From positions 1-33,113 of the forward strand of contig JAGWXX010000012.1 in assembly GCA_018969685.1 (NCBI GenBank): a stretch of 33,113 nt of DNA, read 5' to 3'. This stretch comes from Acidobacteriota bacterium. GTDB taxonomy: Bacteria; Actinomycetota; Acidimicrobiia; Acidimicrobiales; Ilumatobacteraceae. Shown here one piece after another: positions 1-8,244 of this stretch (position 1 is its first letter; each line of letters starts with the position of its first letter). The translations under genes and the position numbers were made by a program. Below the pieces are notes generated by a model. That model had not been told where the DNA came from. It saw nothing but the letters and a program-made list of their open reading frames with translations, and ran no database searches.

Positions 1-3000
1 TCTGACGTTGCCGCCCGTGGTGACTGCGCAGGCGGGCCGATCGATGGTGACCGTCCGCTGGCAGGTGCCAGCCGGCGGCCTGCCGACCGGCGCCTGGTAC
101 GTCGTCCGCGCGACGACGGGCGCTGGCGAGTCGATGGAGCGATGGGTCGCAGCGCCGGCGACCGTCGTCACCCTGCGCAACCTGCTGAACGGCATCGAGT
201 ACGTCGTGGCCGTCAGGGTGCAGGTCGGTGACCAGGCGTCACCGTGGTCGAAGGCCGTCGTCGCGACGCCCTCCCTCGAGGAGCCGGCCGAAGTCGACGG
301 CCTGATCGTCGTCTACGAACCGGGTGTCGCGCCAGTGGAGTCCGTCGACCGCGCCACGGGCTCGGCCGACCTCGGCACCGTCGCGCTGCTGCCCGACGCG
401 CCGATTGCGCTCGGCATGCGCACCGTCGAGTTCTCCGAGCCGGTCAGCGAAGCGACGGCCGAGGCGCTGGCCGACAAGTTGGCGGCCGACCCGCGCGTGG
501 CGTGGGCCGAGCCGGACGTGATGATCGAGGCCCCCTCGTATCCCGCGCTCGGGCCGAACGACCCCTACTTCCGGAGCGCGCAGATGTGGAACCTCACGTC
601 GGCGAACGGCATCCGCGCGCGCGAGGCGTGGGCGGTCACGACGGGCACCCCCGACGTGGTGGTGGCCGTCATCGACACCGGCATCGTGCGGCACCCCGAC
701 CTCGACTCCAACGTCGTGCCCGGCTACGACATGGTGAGCGACCTGTCGCTCGCCGTCGACGGCAACGGCCGCGACCCCGACGCGTCCGATCCCGGCTACG
801 GGGGCTGGCACGGCACGCACGTGGCGGGCACCATCGCAGCGGTCACGGACAATGGCATCGGTATCTCTGGCGTCGCGCCGAACGTGCGCGTGCAGTCGGT
901 GCGCGTGCTTGGCCGCGGGGGTGGACGACTGTCCGACGCCGTGGCAGGGATCATCTGGGCGTCGGGCGGAACCGTCGCAGGTGTGCCCGCGAACCCGACC
1001 CCTGCGAAGGTGCTGAACCTCTCGCTCGGTGGCGGGGGTTCCTGCTCCAGCTCGTCCTCGTTCCAGACCGCGATCAACGCCGCGGTGGCGCGCGGTTCGG
1101 TGGTGGTGGTGGCGGCGGGCAACAGCAACATGAACGCCGCGCTCGAATCGCCGGCGAGCTGCCAGAACGTCGTGACGGTGGCGTCGGCGGATCCGAACGG
1201 CGTCCGGTCGAGGTTCTCGAACTTCGGCGCGGCTGTGGAGATCGCAGCCCCGGGAGAGCAGATCTGGTCGACCATCGACTCGGGCTCCTCGACGCCGGTT
1301 GCGCCCTCGTATGCGCAGTACGCAGGCACGTCGATGGCCGCGCCGCACGTGGCGGGCGTCGTCGCGCTGATGCGCTCGAAGTTCCCGTCGATGACGCCGG
1401 TCGAGGTGATGAACCGGATCGCGGACAAGACGTATTCGACCCCGTTCCCACGAGGCGTCTGCGACCCGGCAGACGCCTCCAAGACGTGTGGCGCAGGTCT
1501 CCTCAATGCGGCGCTCCTGCTCGGTGGCGCCGCGCCTGCACCTGGCGTGCCCGCCGCCCCGACCGCGCTCGTTGCCACGCCAGGTGACCGCTCCGTGTCG
1601 GTCGCATTCACGCCGCCACAGGGCAGCGGCACGATCCTCGCCTACGAGTACTCGGTGAACCGCGGCGGCTGGGTACGGCCCTCGCCGGCGGTGACGAGGA
1701 GTCCGCTGGTCATCGGAGGCCTCGCCAACTACATCTCCCACCTGGTCGAGATCCGGGCCGTGAACGCGTCGGGGCCGGGAACACCGTCCGTGGCGCTCTC
1801 GATCGTGCCCTTCGCACCGCTCGGTGCACCGACGAACCTCGTTGCCACCCCGGGGGACGGCTCGGCCTCGATCGCCTTCATTCCCCCGGTGAACGACGGC
1901 GGGAGCCCGGTCCTCACCTACGAATACTCCGTCGATGGATCGGACTTCGTCGGCAGCGTGCCGATGTCGTCCGTGAGCCCGAAGTTCGTTCGGGGCCTGC
2001 TCAACGGGCGGACCCACTCGATTCGGCTCCGTGCGGTGACGGCGCTCGGCGTCGGACCGTCCTCCGCACCGGTGACCGTGGTGCCGGTCGGTCCGTTGCT
2101 CGCTCCGACGGGAATCGTGGCCGTCCCAGGTGACCGGTCGGTGTCGGTGTCGTTCGTGGCGCCAGCGGCGGCACGCGGTTCTGCGATCCGCACCATCGAG
2201 TTCTCATTGGATGACGGCAGGACGTGGGCCGCACGTTCGCCGCAATCGGTGTCGTCGCCGCTCGTGGTGACGGGACTTGCCAACGGCACGACGTACCAGC
2301 TCCGACTGCGCGCCGTCGATGCCGCCGGTCCGGGTGCGACGTCGACGTCGGTGGTGGTCGTCCCACGTGGCCCGGCTGCCGCGCCGACCAATCTGGTCGC
2401 GACGCCGGGCGACGGGACGGTGTCGGTGGCGTTCGTGGCACCGTCCTCCAACGGCGGTTCGGAGATCCTGAACTACGAGGTTTCGTTGGACGACGGCCGG
2501 ACGTGGGCCGCGCGTTCGCCGCAATCGGTGTCGTCGCCGGTGGTCGTGACGGGCCTCGTCAACGGCACGGCGTACCTGTTCCGTCTTCGAGCAGTGAACG
2601 CCTCGGGCGGCGGAGCCCCGACCTCGTCCGTGTCGGTAGTGCCGCGCACGGTTCCCGGTGCCCCGACGGGCGTCGCCGTGACGTCGTCGAACCAGTCGGT
2701 GTCCGTCGCGTTCGTCCCGCCGTCGTCGACGGGCGGTGACCGGATCTCGTCCTACGAGTACTCCCTGAACGGGGGATCGTGGATGCGCGTGTTCGGTTCG
2801 TCCAGTCCATTCACGGTCTCGGGACTCGTCAACGGCACGTCCTACGAGGTGAGGGTGCGTGCAGTGAATGCGGCAGGCCCCGGCGCGCCGTCGGCTCCTG
2901 TGACGGCGGTGCCGCGCTCAGTGCCAGCCGCGCCGACCAACCTGGTGGCGACGCCGGGCGATGCGTCGGTCTCGGTGGCGTTCACGCCGGCGTCGTTGCC

Positions 3001-3736
3001 CAGCGGGGCAGAGACGACGAACCTCGAGTACTCGACCGACGGCGGCCGCACGTGGACGGCGCGGAATCCGGCGTCGACCGCGTCGCCGATCGTCATCACC
3101 GGCCTGGCAAACGGGGTGCAGGTGCTCGTGCAGCTGCGGGCGGTGAACGCGGTGGGCGCAGGCTCCGCGTCGCGGATGGTGTCGGCCGTACCGAGGACGG
3201 TGCCGGGTGCGCCGACCGGACTGGTCGCAACTCCGGGAAGTCGCATGGCGACGATCGCCTTCGTCGCACCGGCCTTCAACGGGGGCGCTCCGGTCCAGCG
3301 GTTCGAGTACTCGCTGGACGGCACGACGTGGGTGGCGCCGTGGCGATCGGGCTCGCCGGTCGCCGTGCCCAACCTGGTCAACGGCACGCCGTACCAGATA
3401 CGCCTGCGCGCGGTGAACGCCGCGGGTCCGGGTGCGGCGTCCGAGCCGGTCACGGTGGTGCCGCGGACGGTTCCGCAGCCACCCCGGGTCACGTCGATCG
3501 TTGCGTCGGGTGGGACGGCGGTGATCGGTCTTGTGCCTCCCGCAGACAATGGCGGCTCGCCCGTGACGGCGTACGCGTACTCGGTTGGCGGTGCTCCGTG
3601 GGTGTCGATCCCGCCGACGGCGACCCTGACCATCACCGGACTCGCCCGGGGTCGCAGCCACCGTGTGCTCATTCAGGCGGTGAGCGCGGTCGGGCCGAGC
3701 ACCTCGGTGGCGAGCGCCTTGATCTGGATGCGCTAG
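1..3736 (+). CDS. Secreted subtilisin-like serine protease (S8) with fibronectin type III repeats, 5'-truncated
   Basis: The frame is open to the left edge, so the true start and any signal peptide lie outside. Residues are numbered from the TTG at position 8. Residues 1-90 look like one FN3 domain, about 95-172 like an inhibitor I9-type propeptide, and about 205-500 form the S8 catalytic domain. The catalytic triad is visible: Asp223 in AVIDTG, His268 in WHGTHVAG and Ser442 in GTSMAAPHVAG, with oxyanion Asn372 in AAGNSN. Eight further FN3 repeats of about 91 residues fill 515-1242, each with an APTxLVATPGD-like start, a YEYS/LDDGRTW centre and a LRAVNAAGPG strand. An extracellular protease that uses its FN3 array for substrate or surface binding is inferred. 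An FN3 domain before the propeptide is unusual. The protein ends close to a convergent lipoprotein gene. Confidence 0.93.
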   Translation, partial: LTLPPVVTAQAGRSMVTVRWQVPAGGLPTGAWYVVRATTGAGESMERWVAAPATVVTLRNLLNGIEYVVAVRVQVGDQASPWSKAVVATPSLEEPAEVDGLIVVYEPGVAPVESVDRATGSADLGTVALLPDAPIALGMRTVEFSEPVSEATAEALADKLAADPRVAWAEPDVMIEAPSYPALGPNDPYFRSAQMWNLTSANGIRAREAWAVTTGTPDVVVAVIDTGIVRHPDLDSNVVPGYDMVSDLSLAVDGNGRDPDASDPGYGGWHGTHVAGTIAAVTDNGIGISGVAPNVRVQSVRVLGRGGGRLSDAVAGIIWASGGTVAGVPANPTPAKVLNLSLGGGGSCSSSSSFQTAINAAVARGSVVVVAAGNSNMNAALESPASCQNVVTVASADPNGVRSRFSNFGAAVEIAAPGEQIWSTIDSGSSTPVAPSYAQYAGTSMAAPHVAGVVALMRSKFPSMTPVEVMNRIADKTYSTPFPRGVCDPADASKTCGAGLLNAALLLGGAAPAPGVPAAPTALVATPGDRSVSVAFTPPQGSGTILAYEYSVNRGGWVRPSPAVTRSPLVIGGLANYISHLVEIRAVNASGPGTPSVALSIVPFAPLGAPTNLVATPGDGSASIAFIPPVNDGGSPVLTYEYSVDGSDFVGSVPMSSVSPKFVRGLLNGRTHSIRLRAVTALGVGPSSAPVTVVPVGPLLAPTGIVAVPGDRSVSVSFVAPAAARGSAIRTIEFSLDDGRTWAARSPQSVSSPLVVTGLANGTTYQLRLRAVDAAGPGATSTSVVVVPRGPAAAPTNLVATPGDGTVSVAFVAPSSNGGSEILNYEVSLDDGRTWAARSPQSVSSPVVVTGLVNGTAYLFRLRAVNASGGGAPTSSVSVVPRTVPGAPTGVAVTSSNQSVSVAFVPPSSTGGDRISSYEYSLNGGSWMRVFGSSSPFTVSGLVNGTSYEVRVRAVNAAGPGAPSAPVTAVPRSVPAAPTNLVATPGDASVSVAFTPASLPSGAETTNLEYSTDGGRTWTARNPASTASPIVITGLANGVQVLVQLRAVNAVGAGSASRMVSAVPRTVPGAPTGLVATPGSRMATIAFVAPAFNGGAPVQRFEYSLDGTTWVAPWRSGSPVAVPNLVNGTPYQIRLRAVNAAGPGAASEPVTVVPRTVPQPPRVTSIVASGGTAVIGLVPPADNGGSPVTAYAYSVGGAPWVSIPPTATLTITGLARGRSHRVLIQAVSAVGPSTSVASALIWMR
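2213..2553 (+). repeat. Near-identical DNA segments in adjacent FN3 repeats
   Basis: Two 62-nt segments (2213-2274 and 2492-2553) lie 279 nt, or 93 codons, apart and differ at only five positions by direct comparison. Both encode SLDDGRTWAARSPQSVSSP. The other FN3 repeats are much more diverged in DNA, so this pair points to a recent repeat duplication or gene conversion inside the subtilase gene. Confidence 0.85.
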
Positions 3737-3746
3737 CGGCGGGCCG

Positions 3747-4259
3747 CTACCCGCGGAGTTCGCCGATCGCCGCGTCGACGAGCGGCTGCGCCTCGTCGAG
3801 GTCGGAGAGGAAGGTGGCGTTGACCTGGATCCACGCGCCGTCGACCAGGAGGTTGAGCGCCCAGAGGTGCCGTTCCGTCCCGGTCGACTCGCGCAGTGCC
3901 CAGGCCTCGTCGGCGCCGGGCACGTCGACGCGCTCCTGCCCGTCGGCCTGCCAGACAGCCCGACGAGACTCGACGGCCGCGGCCGACGGCGCCCACAGGA
4001 TCGTCGTACCCACCTCGGCCTCCTGGATGCCGTAGGTGCACGCGACGCCGCCGGCGTCGAGCGCGGCCTTCAGGTCGGTGTCGGGTGCGGGCTCCCACGG
4101 CGTGTCGATGAATGTCGATCCGGGGACGTACCGCTCGACGGCGGCGAGGAAGTCGCCCTTCGGGCACGCCGATGGAACGGTTGCACCGGGGTCGCTCGCG
4201 CACGACGAGGCGACGACCGCGACGATTCCGAGCAGCGGCACGAATCGGCGGTGGCGCAC
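3747..4259 (-). CDS. Putative lipoprotein of unknown function
   Basis: This is a 170-residue protein starting at GTG 4259, with AAGGAT about 8 nt upstream as ribosome binding site and TACAGT (4292-4287) as a possible -10. The N-terminus MRHRRF is followed by a hydrophobic stretch and a lipobox-like VASSC with Cys20, so export and lipid anchoring are likely; the lipobox is not perfectly canonical. The mature part contains two more cysteines (in SACPKGD and ACTYGIQ) and no domain I can name. It is convergent with the subtilase, 10 nt apart, and divergent from the YhhN gene. Function unknown. Confidence 0.75.
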   Translation of the reverse strand: MRHRRFVPLLGIVAVVASSCASDPGATVPSACPKGDFLAAVERYVPGSTFIDTPWEPAPDTDLKAALDAGGVACTYGIQEAEVGTTILWAPSAAAVESRRAVWQADGQERVDVPGADEAWALRESTGTERHLWALNLLVDGAWIQVNATFLSDLDEAQPLVDAAIGELRG

Positions 4260-4295
4260 GGTCGTGATCCTTGCACGGGGTGCGAGACTGTACGT

Positions 4296-4931
4296 GTGAC
4301 TGCGGCATCATCATCGTTCCTCGTGGTCGCAGCCGTGTTCGCCGTGCTCGACTGGATCGCGGTCGCCCGCGGATCGTCGCGCCTGGAGTACGTGGCAAAG
4401 CCCGTTGCCACGACCATGTTCCTCGCCGCTGCGGCGACACTCGACGTCGGGCACGGAGCGGCGTGGGTGCTCGTGCTCGCGGCCCTCGCGTGCTGCGTCG
4501 CGGGCGACGTGTTCCTCATGCTTCCCCGGGATGCGTTCGTGCCGGGGCTCGCGTCGTTCGCCGTGGCGCAGGTGCTGTTCGCTGCGGGCTTCGTCGCGGG
4601 CGGGCTCGGTGCGCCGGGCGTCGCGGCAGGCGCCGCAGTTGCGATCCCGGCAGCAGCGCTCCTCGCTCGCCGGTACATCGGGGCGTTGCGACGCTCGGGG
4701 CATGCCGTGCTCGTCGCGCCCGTCGCGACCTACATGGTGGTGATCGCCGGAATGGCGGTTGCATCTTCGGGTTCGGGTGCACTCGTTGCCGTGGCGGGAG
4801 CGGCATCGTTCATGGTGTCGGACTCCCTGATCGCCGAGTCCCGGTTCGTCGCCACCCGTCGCTGGCACCCGGTCGCCATCATGGTCACGTACCATGCCGC
4901 GCTCGCGGGGCTCGTGCTCGGCCAGCTGTAG
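4296..4931 (+). CDS. YhhN-family integral membrane protein (lysoplasmalogenase-like)
   Basis: The protein has 211 residues and is almost entirely hydrophobic, with about eight predicted transmembrane segments. It shows the YhhN/TMEM86 family pattern: AGDVFLMLPRDAFVPGLASF (Asp71 and Asp79) near the middle and SFMVSDSLIAESRF near the C-terminus. Eukaryotic TMEM86B and some bacterial members hydrolyse the vinyl-ether bond of lysoplasmalogens, so a membrane-lipid role is possible but not shown. The start is GTG 4296, followed by TAASSS; a much longer upstream frame would run antisense through the lipoprotein and is not credible. The start region shares a short divergent promoter area with the lipoprotein gene. 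Confidence 0.85.
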   Translation: MTAASSSFLVVAAVFAVLDWIAVARGSSRLEYVAKPVATTMFLAAAATLDVGHGAAWVLVLAALACCVAGDVFLMLPRDAFVPGLASFAVAQVLFAAGFVAGGLGAPGVAAGAAVAIPAAALLARRYIGALRRSGHAVLVAPVATYMVVIAGMAVASSGSGALVAVAGAASFMVSDSLIAESRFVATRRWHPVAIMVTYHAALAGLVLGQL

Positions 4932-4947
4932 CGGTCCCTCGTCGGCG

Positions 4948-5322
4948 ATGCGGTACGACGAACGGCCCGTCGACGACACGTCCGTGCACACGGCGGACCT
5001 GCCACCCACGCCGGTGCGCGACCGCACCATCCCTGCGACGGCATGGCTCGAGGCTCCCGCCGAGCTGCTCGCCCTGGGCGACGACCTGCCGGGCCGGCCC
5101 GTCGCCGAGTACAAGCGGCGGATTGGCGCGTGGCTGCTGTGGCGCGCCGGCCCAGCCTCGGGCGGGGACGCCCGCTACCTCGCGTGCCGCGCCGACGACA
5201 CCGGCGTCCAGTGCACGCTGCGGTTGTCCGCCGACGGTTCGGCGTCAGGCGTGGGTCCCACCGGCACGCTCCACGACCGGTTCCGGTCGTGGAAGGAGGA
5301 CCTGCTCGACCGGGGAGGATGA
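4948..5322 (+). CDS. Hypothetical protein
   Basis: A 124-residue soluble protein beginning MRYDERPVDD at ATG 4948, 16 nt after the YhhN stop. No signal peptide or membrane segment is visible. The middle (PGRPVAEYKRRIGAWLLWRAGP) and the C-terminus (GTLHDRFRSWKEDLLDRGG) look like a real folded protein, with codon use like the neighbours. A second central cysteine pair (LACRADDTGVQC) is present. I do not recognise the family. The spacing suggests co-transcription with the YhhN gene. No clear Shine-Dalgarno sequence precedes the ATG. Confidence 0.65.
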   Translation: MRYDERPVDDTSVHTADLPPTPVRDRTIPATAWLEAPAELLALGDDLPGRPVAEYKRRIGAWLLWRAGPASGGDARYLACRADDTGVQCTLRLSADGSASGVGPTGTLHDRFRSWKEDLLDRGG

Positions 5323-5326
5323 GAGA

Positions 5327-5355
5327 CGTAGCAGCGGCCGGTCGGTCCGGCTACG
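5327..5355. terminator. Possible bidirectional terminator hairpin between convergent genes
   Basis: CGTAGC (5327-5332) is complementary to GCTACG (5350-5355), and CCGG/CCGG (5338-5341 with 5347-5350) can form an inner stem. It sits exactly between the convergent stops at 5322 and 5351. There is no T-tract, which is common for high-GC actinobacteria. Confidence 0.4.
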
Positions 5356-5821
5356 GGTGCCGGAGAGCCGTGTCGATCAGCCGGTCGACGATGTAGTCGC
5401 GCACGGGTTGCGCGGTCGCGAAGATCCGGCCACCGAGCCTCGTCTCGTCGTCCCAACTGAATGCGAGCGCTTCAAACCGGCCCGTGTTCAGGAGGCCGTC
5501 GATCCGCTCGATCGCGCGATCGACCATGCCGCGAACGTGCGCGTCGAGCGCCGAGTAGCCCATGTGGTGCGGTCCCTCGCGGTACGACCCGGTCGGCACG
5601 CCAGCGGCGCGGGGCGCAGCCGAGCACTGCAAGGGCCGAATGACGGCGTTGCCGCCCCCTGCACGGCACGCGTGGTCGCTGCCACTGTCGTGCGCGAGGA
5701 ACTCCTCCTCGTTGTCGTTGAAGACGAACAGCGTCCGTGCATGCCCGGGTTGCAGGGTCATCCAGGCGAAGTCGCCGTCGCGCCCCGGCCCGGTGAATGT
5801 GCTGCGGATCAGCTCGGTCAC
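5351..5821 (-). CDS. Conserved-looking hypothetical protein with VFNDN and GGGNAVIRPLQ motifs
   Basis: A 156-residue protein starting at GTG 5821 (VTELIRSTF). It has distinctive blocks: TLFVFNDNEEEFLAH near residues 30-45, an AGGGNAVIRPLQC block near 55-67, SYREGPHHMGY near 78-88, and a C-terminal helical part (MVDRAIERIDGLLNTG...AFSWDDETRLGGRIF...PVRDYIVDRLI). The clustered Asn/Asp/Glu/His residues suggest an enzyme, but I cannot name the family. No signal peptide or membrane segment is seen. It lies 43 nt downstream of pyruvate kinase on the same strand and may be co-transcribed. Confidence 0.7.
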   Translation of the reverse strand: MTELIRSTFTGPGRDGDFAWMTLQPGHARTLFVFNDNEEEFLAHDSGSDHACRAGGGNAVIRPLQCSAAPRAAGVPTGSYREGPHHMGYSALDAHVRGMVDRAIERIDGLLNTGRFEALAFSWDDETRLGGRIFATAQPVRDYIVDRLIDTALRHP

Positions 5822-5864
5822 TGCGTCACCGCCGGCGGAATCGGGTGGGGCGGGTGCCCATCGC

Positions 5865-7322
5865 TCAGCCGCGCGCGGGGGTCTGCCGCACGCGCACGGT
5901 GTCCGACGCCCGCGCCCCTGGCACCCCCGACACGACGACCACGGCGGCGTCGGGCGGCAAGGTGCCGGAGTCGACCAGCTCGGCGAGCACCTGGTCGGCG
6001 TCGGCCGAGCGCACGCGCACCGCCGAGACGCCCCACGAGAACCGGAGCTGCCGCACGGTGCGCTCGGAGCGCGTCGCGGCGATGAGCGGCAGCGGCGAGC
6101 GCCACCGCGACAGCGCGCGCGCGGTGAAGCCGCTGTCCGTGAGGCCGATCACGGCGACCGCACCGGTCTGAGCGGCCACGTGGTGTGCGGCCTCTGACAC
6201 TGCGTGCGTCACGCGTGCCGTTCCCGAGTCGCCGGTCAGCGGCAGCGGCAGCTCCGTCCGCGGCACGACGTCGCGGTCGGCGCGCGCGGCGAACTCGGCC
6301 ATCGTGCGAACTGCGGCCACCGGGTCGACGCCGATTGCGGTCTCGCCCGACAGCATCACGGCCGACGTGCCGTCGAGGATGGCGTTCGCCACGTCGGCGG
6401 CCTCGGCGCGCGTGGGCACCTTCGCCGACACCATCGATTCGAGCATCTGCGTGGCGGTGATCACCGGGCGGGCGGCGGCGGTGGCGGCGCGGATGATGCG
6501 GCGCTGGAGGAAGGGGATCTCGGAGAGGGGGAACTCGAGTCCCAGGTCGCCGCGGGCGACCATCACCGCGTCGGCGGCGGCGATGACGGCGTCGAGGTCG
6601 CCGACCGCAACCGCAGTCTCGATCTTCGCGACGATCAGCCGTCCCGGGGCGAGCTCCTTCACCCGCTGCACGTCGGCGGCCGTGCGCACGAACGACACGG
6701 CGATGGCGTCGACGTCCACGTCGCCGTCGATGCACGCCGCGACCACGTCGAGGTCCTCGTCGGTGGGGGAGTCCATGGTGAGCAGGTCGGAGGGGATGTG
6801 GAGCCCGGGACGCCCGCGCAGCCGTCCGCTCGCGGTGGCGCGGCACGTCGCACCGTCGCGATCCGAGGCGATCACCTCGAACTGCAGGGCACCGTCGCCG
6901 AGCGCGAGCACGGTGCCGGCGGGGATGCGCGACCAGGCGTCGGCCGGCACGGTCGAGCCGAGGGTGTGGTCCGCACCGCGCGCCGGGCCGCTCACGATCC
7001 GCCAGGTCTCGCCCTCGACGAGCTCGACCGTCTCGGCGGGAGGGATGCACCGCAACTTGGGGCCGCACAGGTCGACCATGACTGCGACCTCGGTGCCGGT
7101 GCGGGCGGCGGCGGCGCGCACCGCGGCGACTCGGGTGCGCACGACGTCGACCGGGTCGTGCGACGCCGAGATGCGGAAGACATCGGCGCCGGCGCCGATC
7201 AGCGCGTCGAGTACATCGGGGCGGTCGCTGGCCGGGCCGACCGTCGCCACGATCCGGGTGCGGCGAAACGGGGCGCCTCCGCCCCCTTCGAACATCGCGG
7301 TGATACGGGCGCGATCAGGCAC
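5865..7322 (-). CDS. pyk: Pyruvate kinase
   Basis: Converts phosphoenolpyruvate and ADP to pyruvate and ATP, the last step of glycolysis. The start chosen is GTG 7322 (VPDRARITAM; 485 residues), because TACCGT (7334-7329) lies 6 nt upstream as in other leaderless genes here; ATG 7295 (476 residues) is the alternative. The barrel starts with RRTRIVATVGPAS. Later come the catalytic KIE (IVAKIET), MVARGDLGLEFP, ATQMLESM and AVMLSGETAIG, all typical. Two N-terminal motifs deviate: RISASHD replaces the usual RMNFSHG, and VDLCGPKLRC replaces LDTKGPEIRT. These changes affect the monovalent-cation site and resemble K+-independent pyruvate kinases. The B domain (GDGALQFEV) and C-terminal regulatory domain are present. 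Confidence 0.93.
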   Translation of the reverse strand: MPDRARITAMFEGGGGAPFRRTRIVATVGPASDRPDVLDALIGAGADVFRISASHDPVDVVRTRVAAVRAAAARTGTEVAVMVDLCGPKLRCIPPAETVELVEGETWRIVSGPARGADHTLGSTVPADAWSRIPAGTVLALGDGALQFEVIASDRDGATCRATASGRLRGRPGLHIPSDLLTMDSPTDEDLDVVAACIDGDVDVDAIAVSFVRTAADVQRVKELAPGRLIVAKIETAVAVGDLDAVIAAADAVMVARGDLGLEFPLSEIPFLQRRIIRAATAAARPVITATQMLESMVSAKVPTRAEAADVANAILDGTSAVMLSGETAIGVDPVAAVRTMAEFAARADRDVVPRTELPLPLTGDSGTARVTHAVSEAAHHVAAQTGAVAVIGLTDSGFTARALSRWRSPLPLIAATRSERTVRQLRFSWGVSAVRVRSADADQVLAELVDSGTLPPDAAVVVVSGVPGARASDTVRVRQTPARG

Positions 7323-7328
7323 GCCGAC

Positions 7329-7334
7329 ACGGTA
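7329..7334 (-). promoter_or_regulatory. Probable -10 box of pyk (leaderless)
   Basis: TACCGT on the minus strand matches TAnnnT and ends 6 nt before GTG 7322, which would put the transcription start at or beside the start codon. Confidence 0.5.
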
Positions 7335-7360
7335 GCGAGACCGTGCCCCGATGGAGCCGA

Positions 7361-7726
7361 TCAGCCCTTGATCACCGCGAACCAGCGGCCTTCGTTGTCG
7401 GGGAATGCGAACGTCTGCATGCCGGAGTGCTCGCCAACCTCGGTCGCCTGCACCCCCTTCGCCACGAGGGCGTCGTGCGCACGGTCGAGGTCGGCCACGC
7501 GGAACGCGATCGACGGCGTCGCCAGGTCGAGTCCGTTGGGATTGTCCTTCATGAGTGCGAGCGGCACCAGCTCGAAGGAGAACTCCTGGTCCGCGAAGCC
7601 GACCTGCACGATGGAGAACGGGCCCGCCGACTTTCGACCCTTCTCGACCATCCCGACTTGCTCGGTCCAGAAGCGCAGGCACGCATCGGCGTCGTCGACG
7701 TAGAGCACGACGTAGCCAACCTTCAT
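7361..7726 (-). CDS. VOC-superfamily (glyoxalase/bleomycin-resistance-like) protein
   Basis: A 121-residue single-module vicinal oxygen chelate protein. MKVGYVVLYVDDADACLRFW is the typical first beta-alpha unit, and the end (GEHSGMQTFAFPDNEGRWFAVI) is the typical last strand pair. The start is ATG 7726, with a strong GGGAGGA Shine-Dalgarno about 4 nt upstream. The usual first metal ligand (His in strand 1) appears to be Tyr, and the last Glu is not obvious in GRWFAVI; only FELVP keeps an acidic residue. It may therefore bind small molecules without metal. It lies between pyk and tmRNA on the same strand. Substrate unknown. Confidence 0.85.
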   Translation of the reverse strand: MKVGYVVLYVDDADACLRFWTEQVGMVEKGRKSAGPFSIVQVGFADQEFSFELVPLALMKDNPNGLDLATPSIAFRVADLDRAHDALVAKGVQATEVGEHSGMQTFAFPDNEGRWFAVIKG

Positions 7727-7810
7727 CGGATCCTCCCGGTCTCGTGGCTGTGCAAACGGTAGCGGTGGGCGGTGCGAGGGCGCCGGTGGGCGCGCCACGG
7801 ATGACACGAG

Positions 7811-8189
7811 TGGAGCTGGGGGGAATCGAACCCCCGTCCATCAGCCAATGGGCACACGCGATACGACCATCCCCGTCACTGGTGCTGACGCAACACCGCC
7901 GGCGGGTCGGCTGGCCGACGGATCGGCCCGCGCCGCGCCTTTCCGCGGTGCCACCGGTCTTCCCCGGCGCCAACGGTCTTTCCCGTCGCCATCCTCCGCT
8001 TCTGTTGCCGGGCTGCGGTGGATCGGCCCCGTGCGACCTTGCGGCTCACGATTGCTCTCTACCCCCTAGGGACTAGGCGGCGAGAGCGAACTGCTTGTTG
8101 GCAGTTGTATTGGTGCCCCGTTTTACGAGTCTGAGCAACTCGGGTCGCACGTCCGACCAAAGATTCTGACGTCGAAACCTGTCAGCCCC
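7811..8189 (-). ncRNA. ssrA: tmRNA (transfer-messenger RNA)
   Basis: One-piece tmRNA of 379 nt. The 5' end GGGGCUGA (8189) pairs through GGGGCUG with CAGCUCC at the 3' end, with one G-U pair, and the discriminator A is at 7811. CCA is not encoded. The 5' block GGTTTCGACGTCAG and the 3' T-arm GGGTTCGATTCCCCC are diagnostic. The tag frame ends ANKQFALAA followed by TAG (8075-8073). The resume codon is probably GGC (8117-8115), giving GTNTTANKQFALAA; the upstream boundary is inferred. It rescues stalled ribosomes with SmpB, whose gene lies just upstream on the same strand, and tagged proteins are degraded by Clp proteases such as the ClpP encoded at 17315. Confidence 0.97.
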
Positions 8190-8211
8190 TCGAGTTGAAC
8201 TTGCAGGACGC

Positions 8212-8217
8212 AGTGTA
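8212..8217 (-). promoter_or_regulatory. Probable -10 box of ssrA
   Basis: TACACT on the minus strand (8217-8212) lies 22 nt before the mature tmRNA 5' end. It fits TAnnnT and leaves room for a short 5' leader removed by RNase P. No convincing -35 is seen. Confidence 0.45.
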
Positions 8218-8244
8218 CGGCGGGGGTGCGGCAGGCGGGCGTCG

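Noticed and set aside
239-3672. Several long frames on both strands within the subtilase gene
   Set aside because: The subtilase has a complete catalytic set and regular FN3 repeats; the others are high-GC shadows with Arg/His-rich products.
1540-3736. Possible tandem DNA repeat or CRISPR-like array
   Set aside because: The periodicity of about 275 nt comes from FN3 protein repeats in one frame; most units have diverged DNA and there are no short identical repeats with unique spacers.
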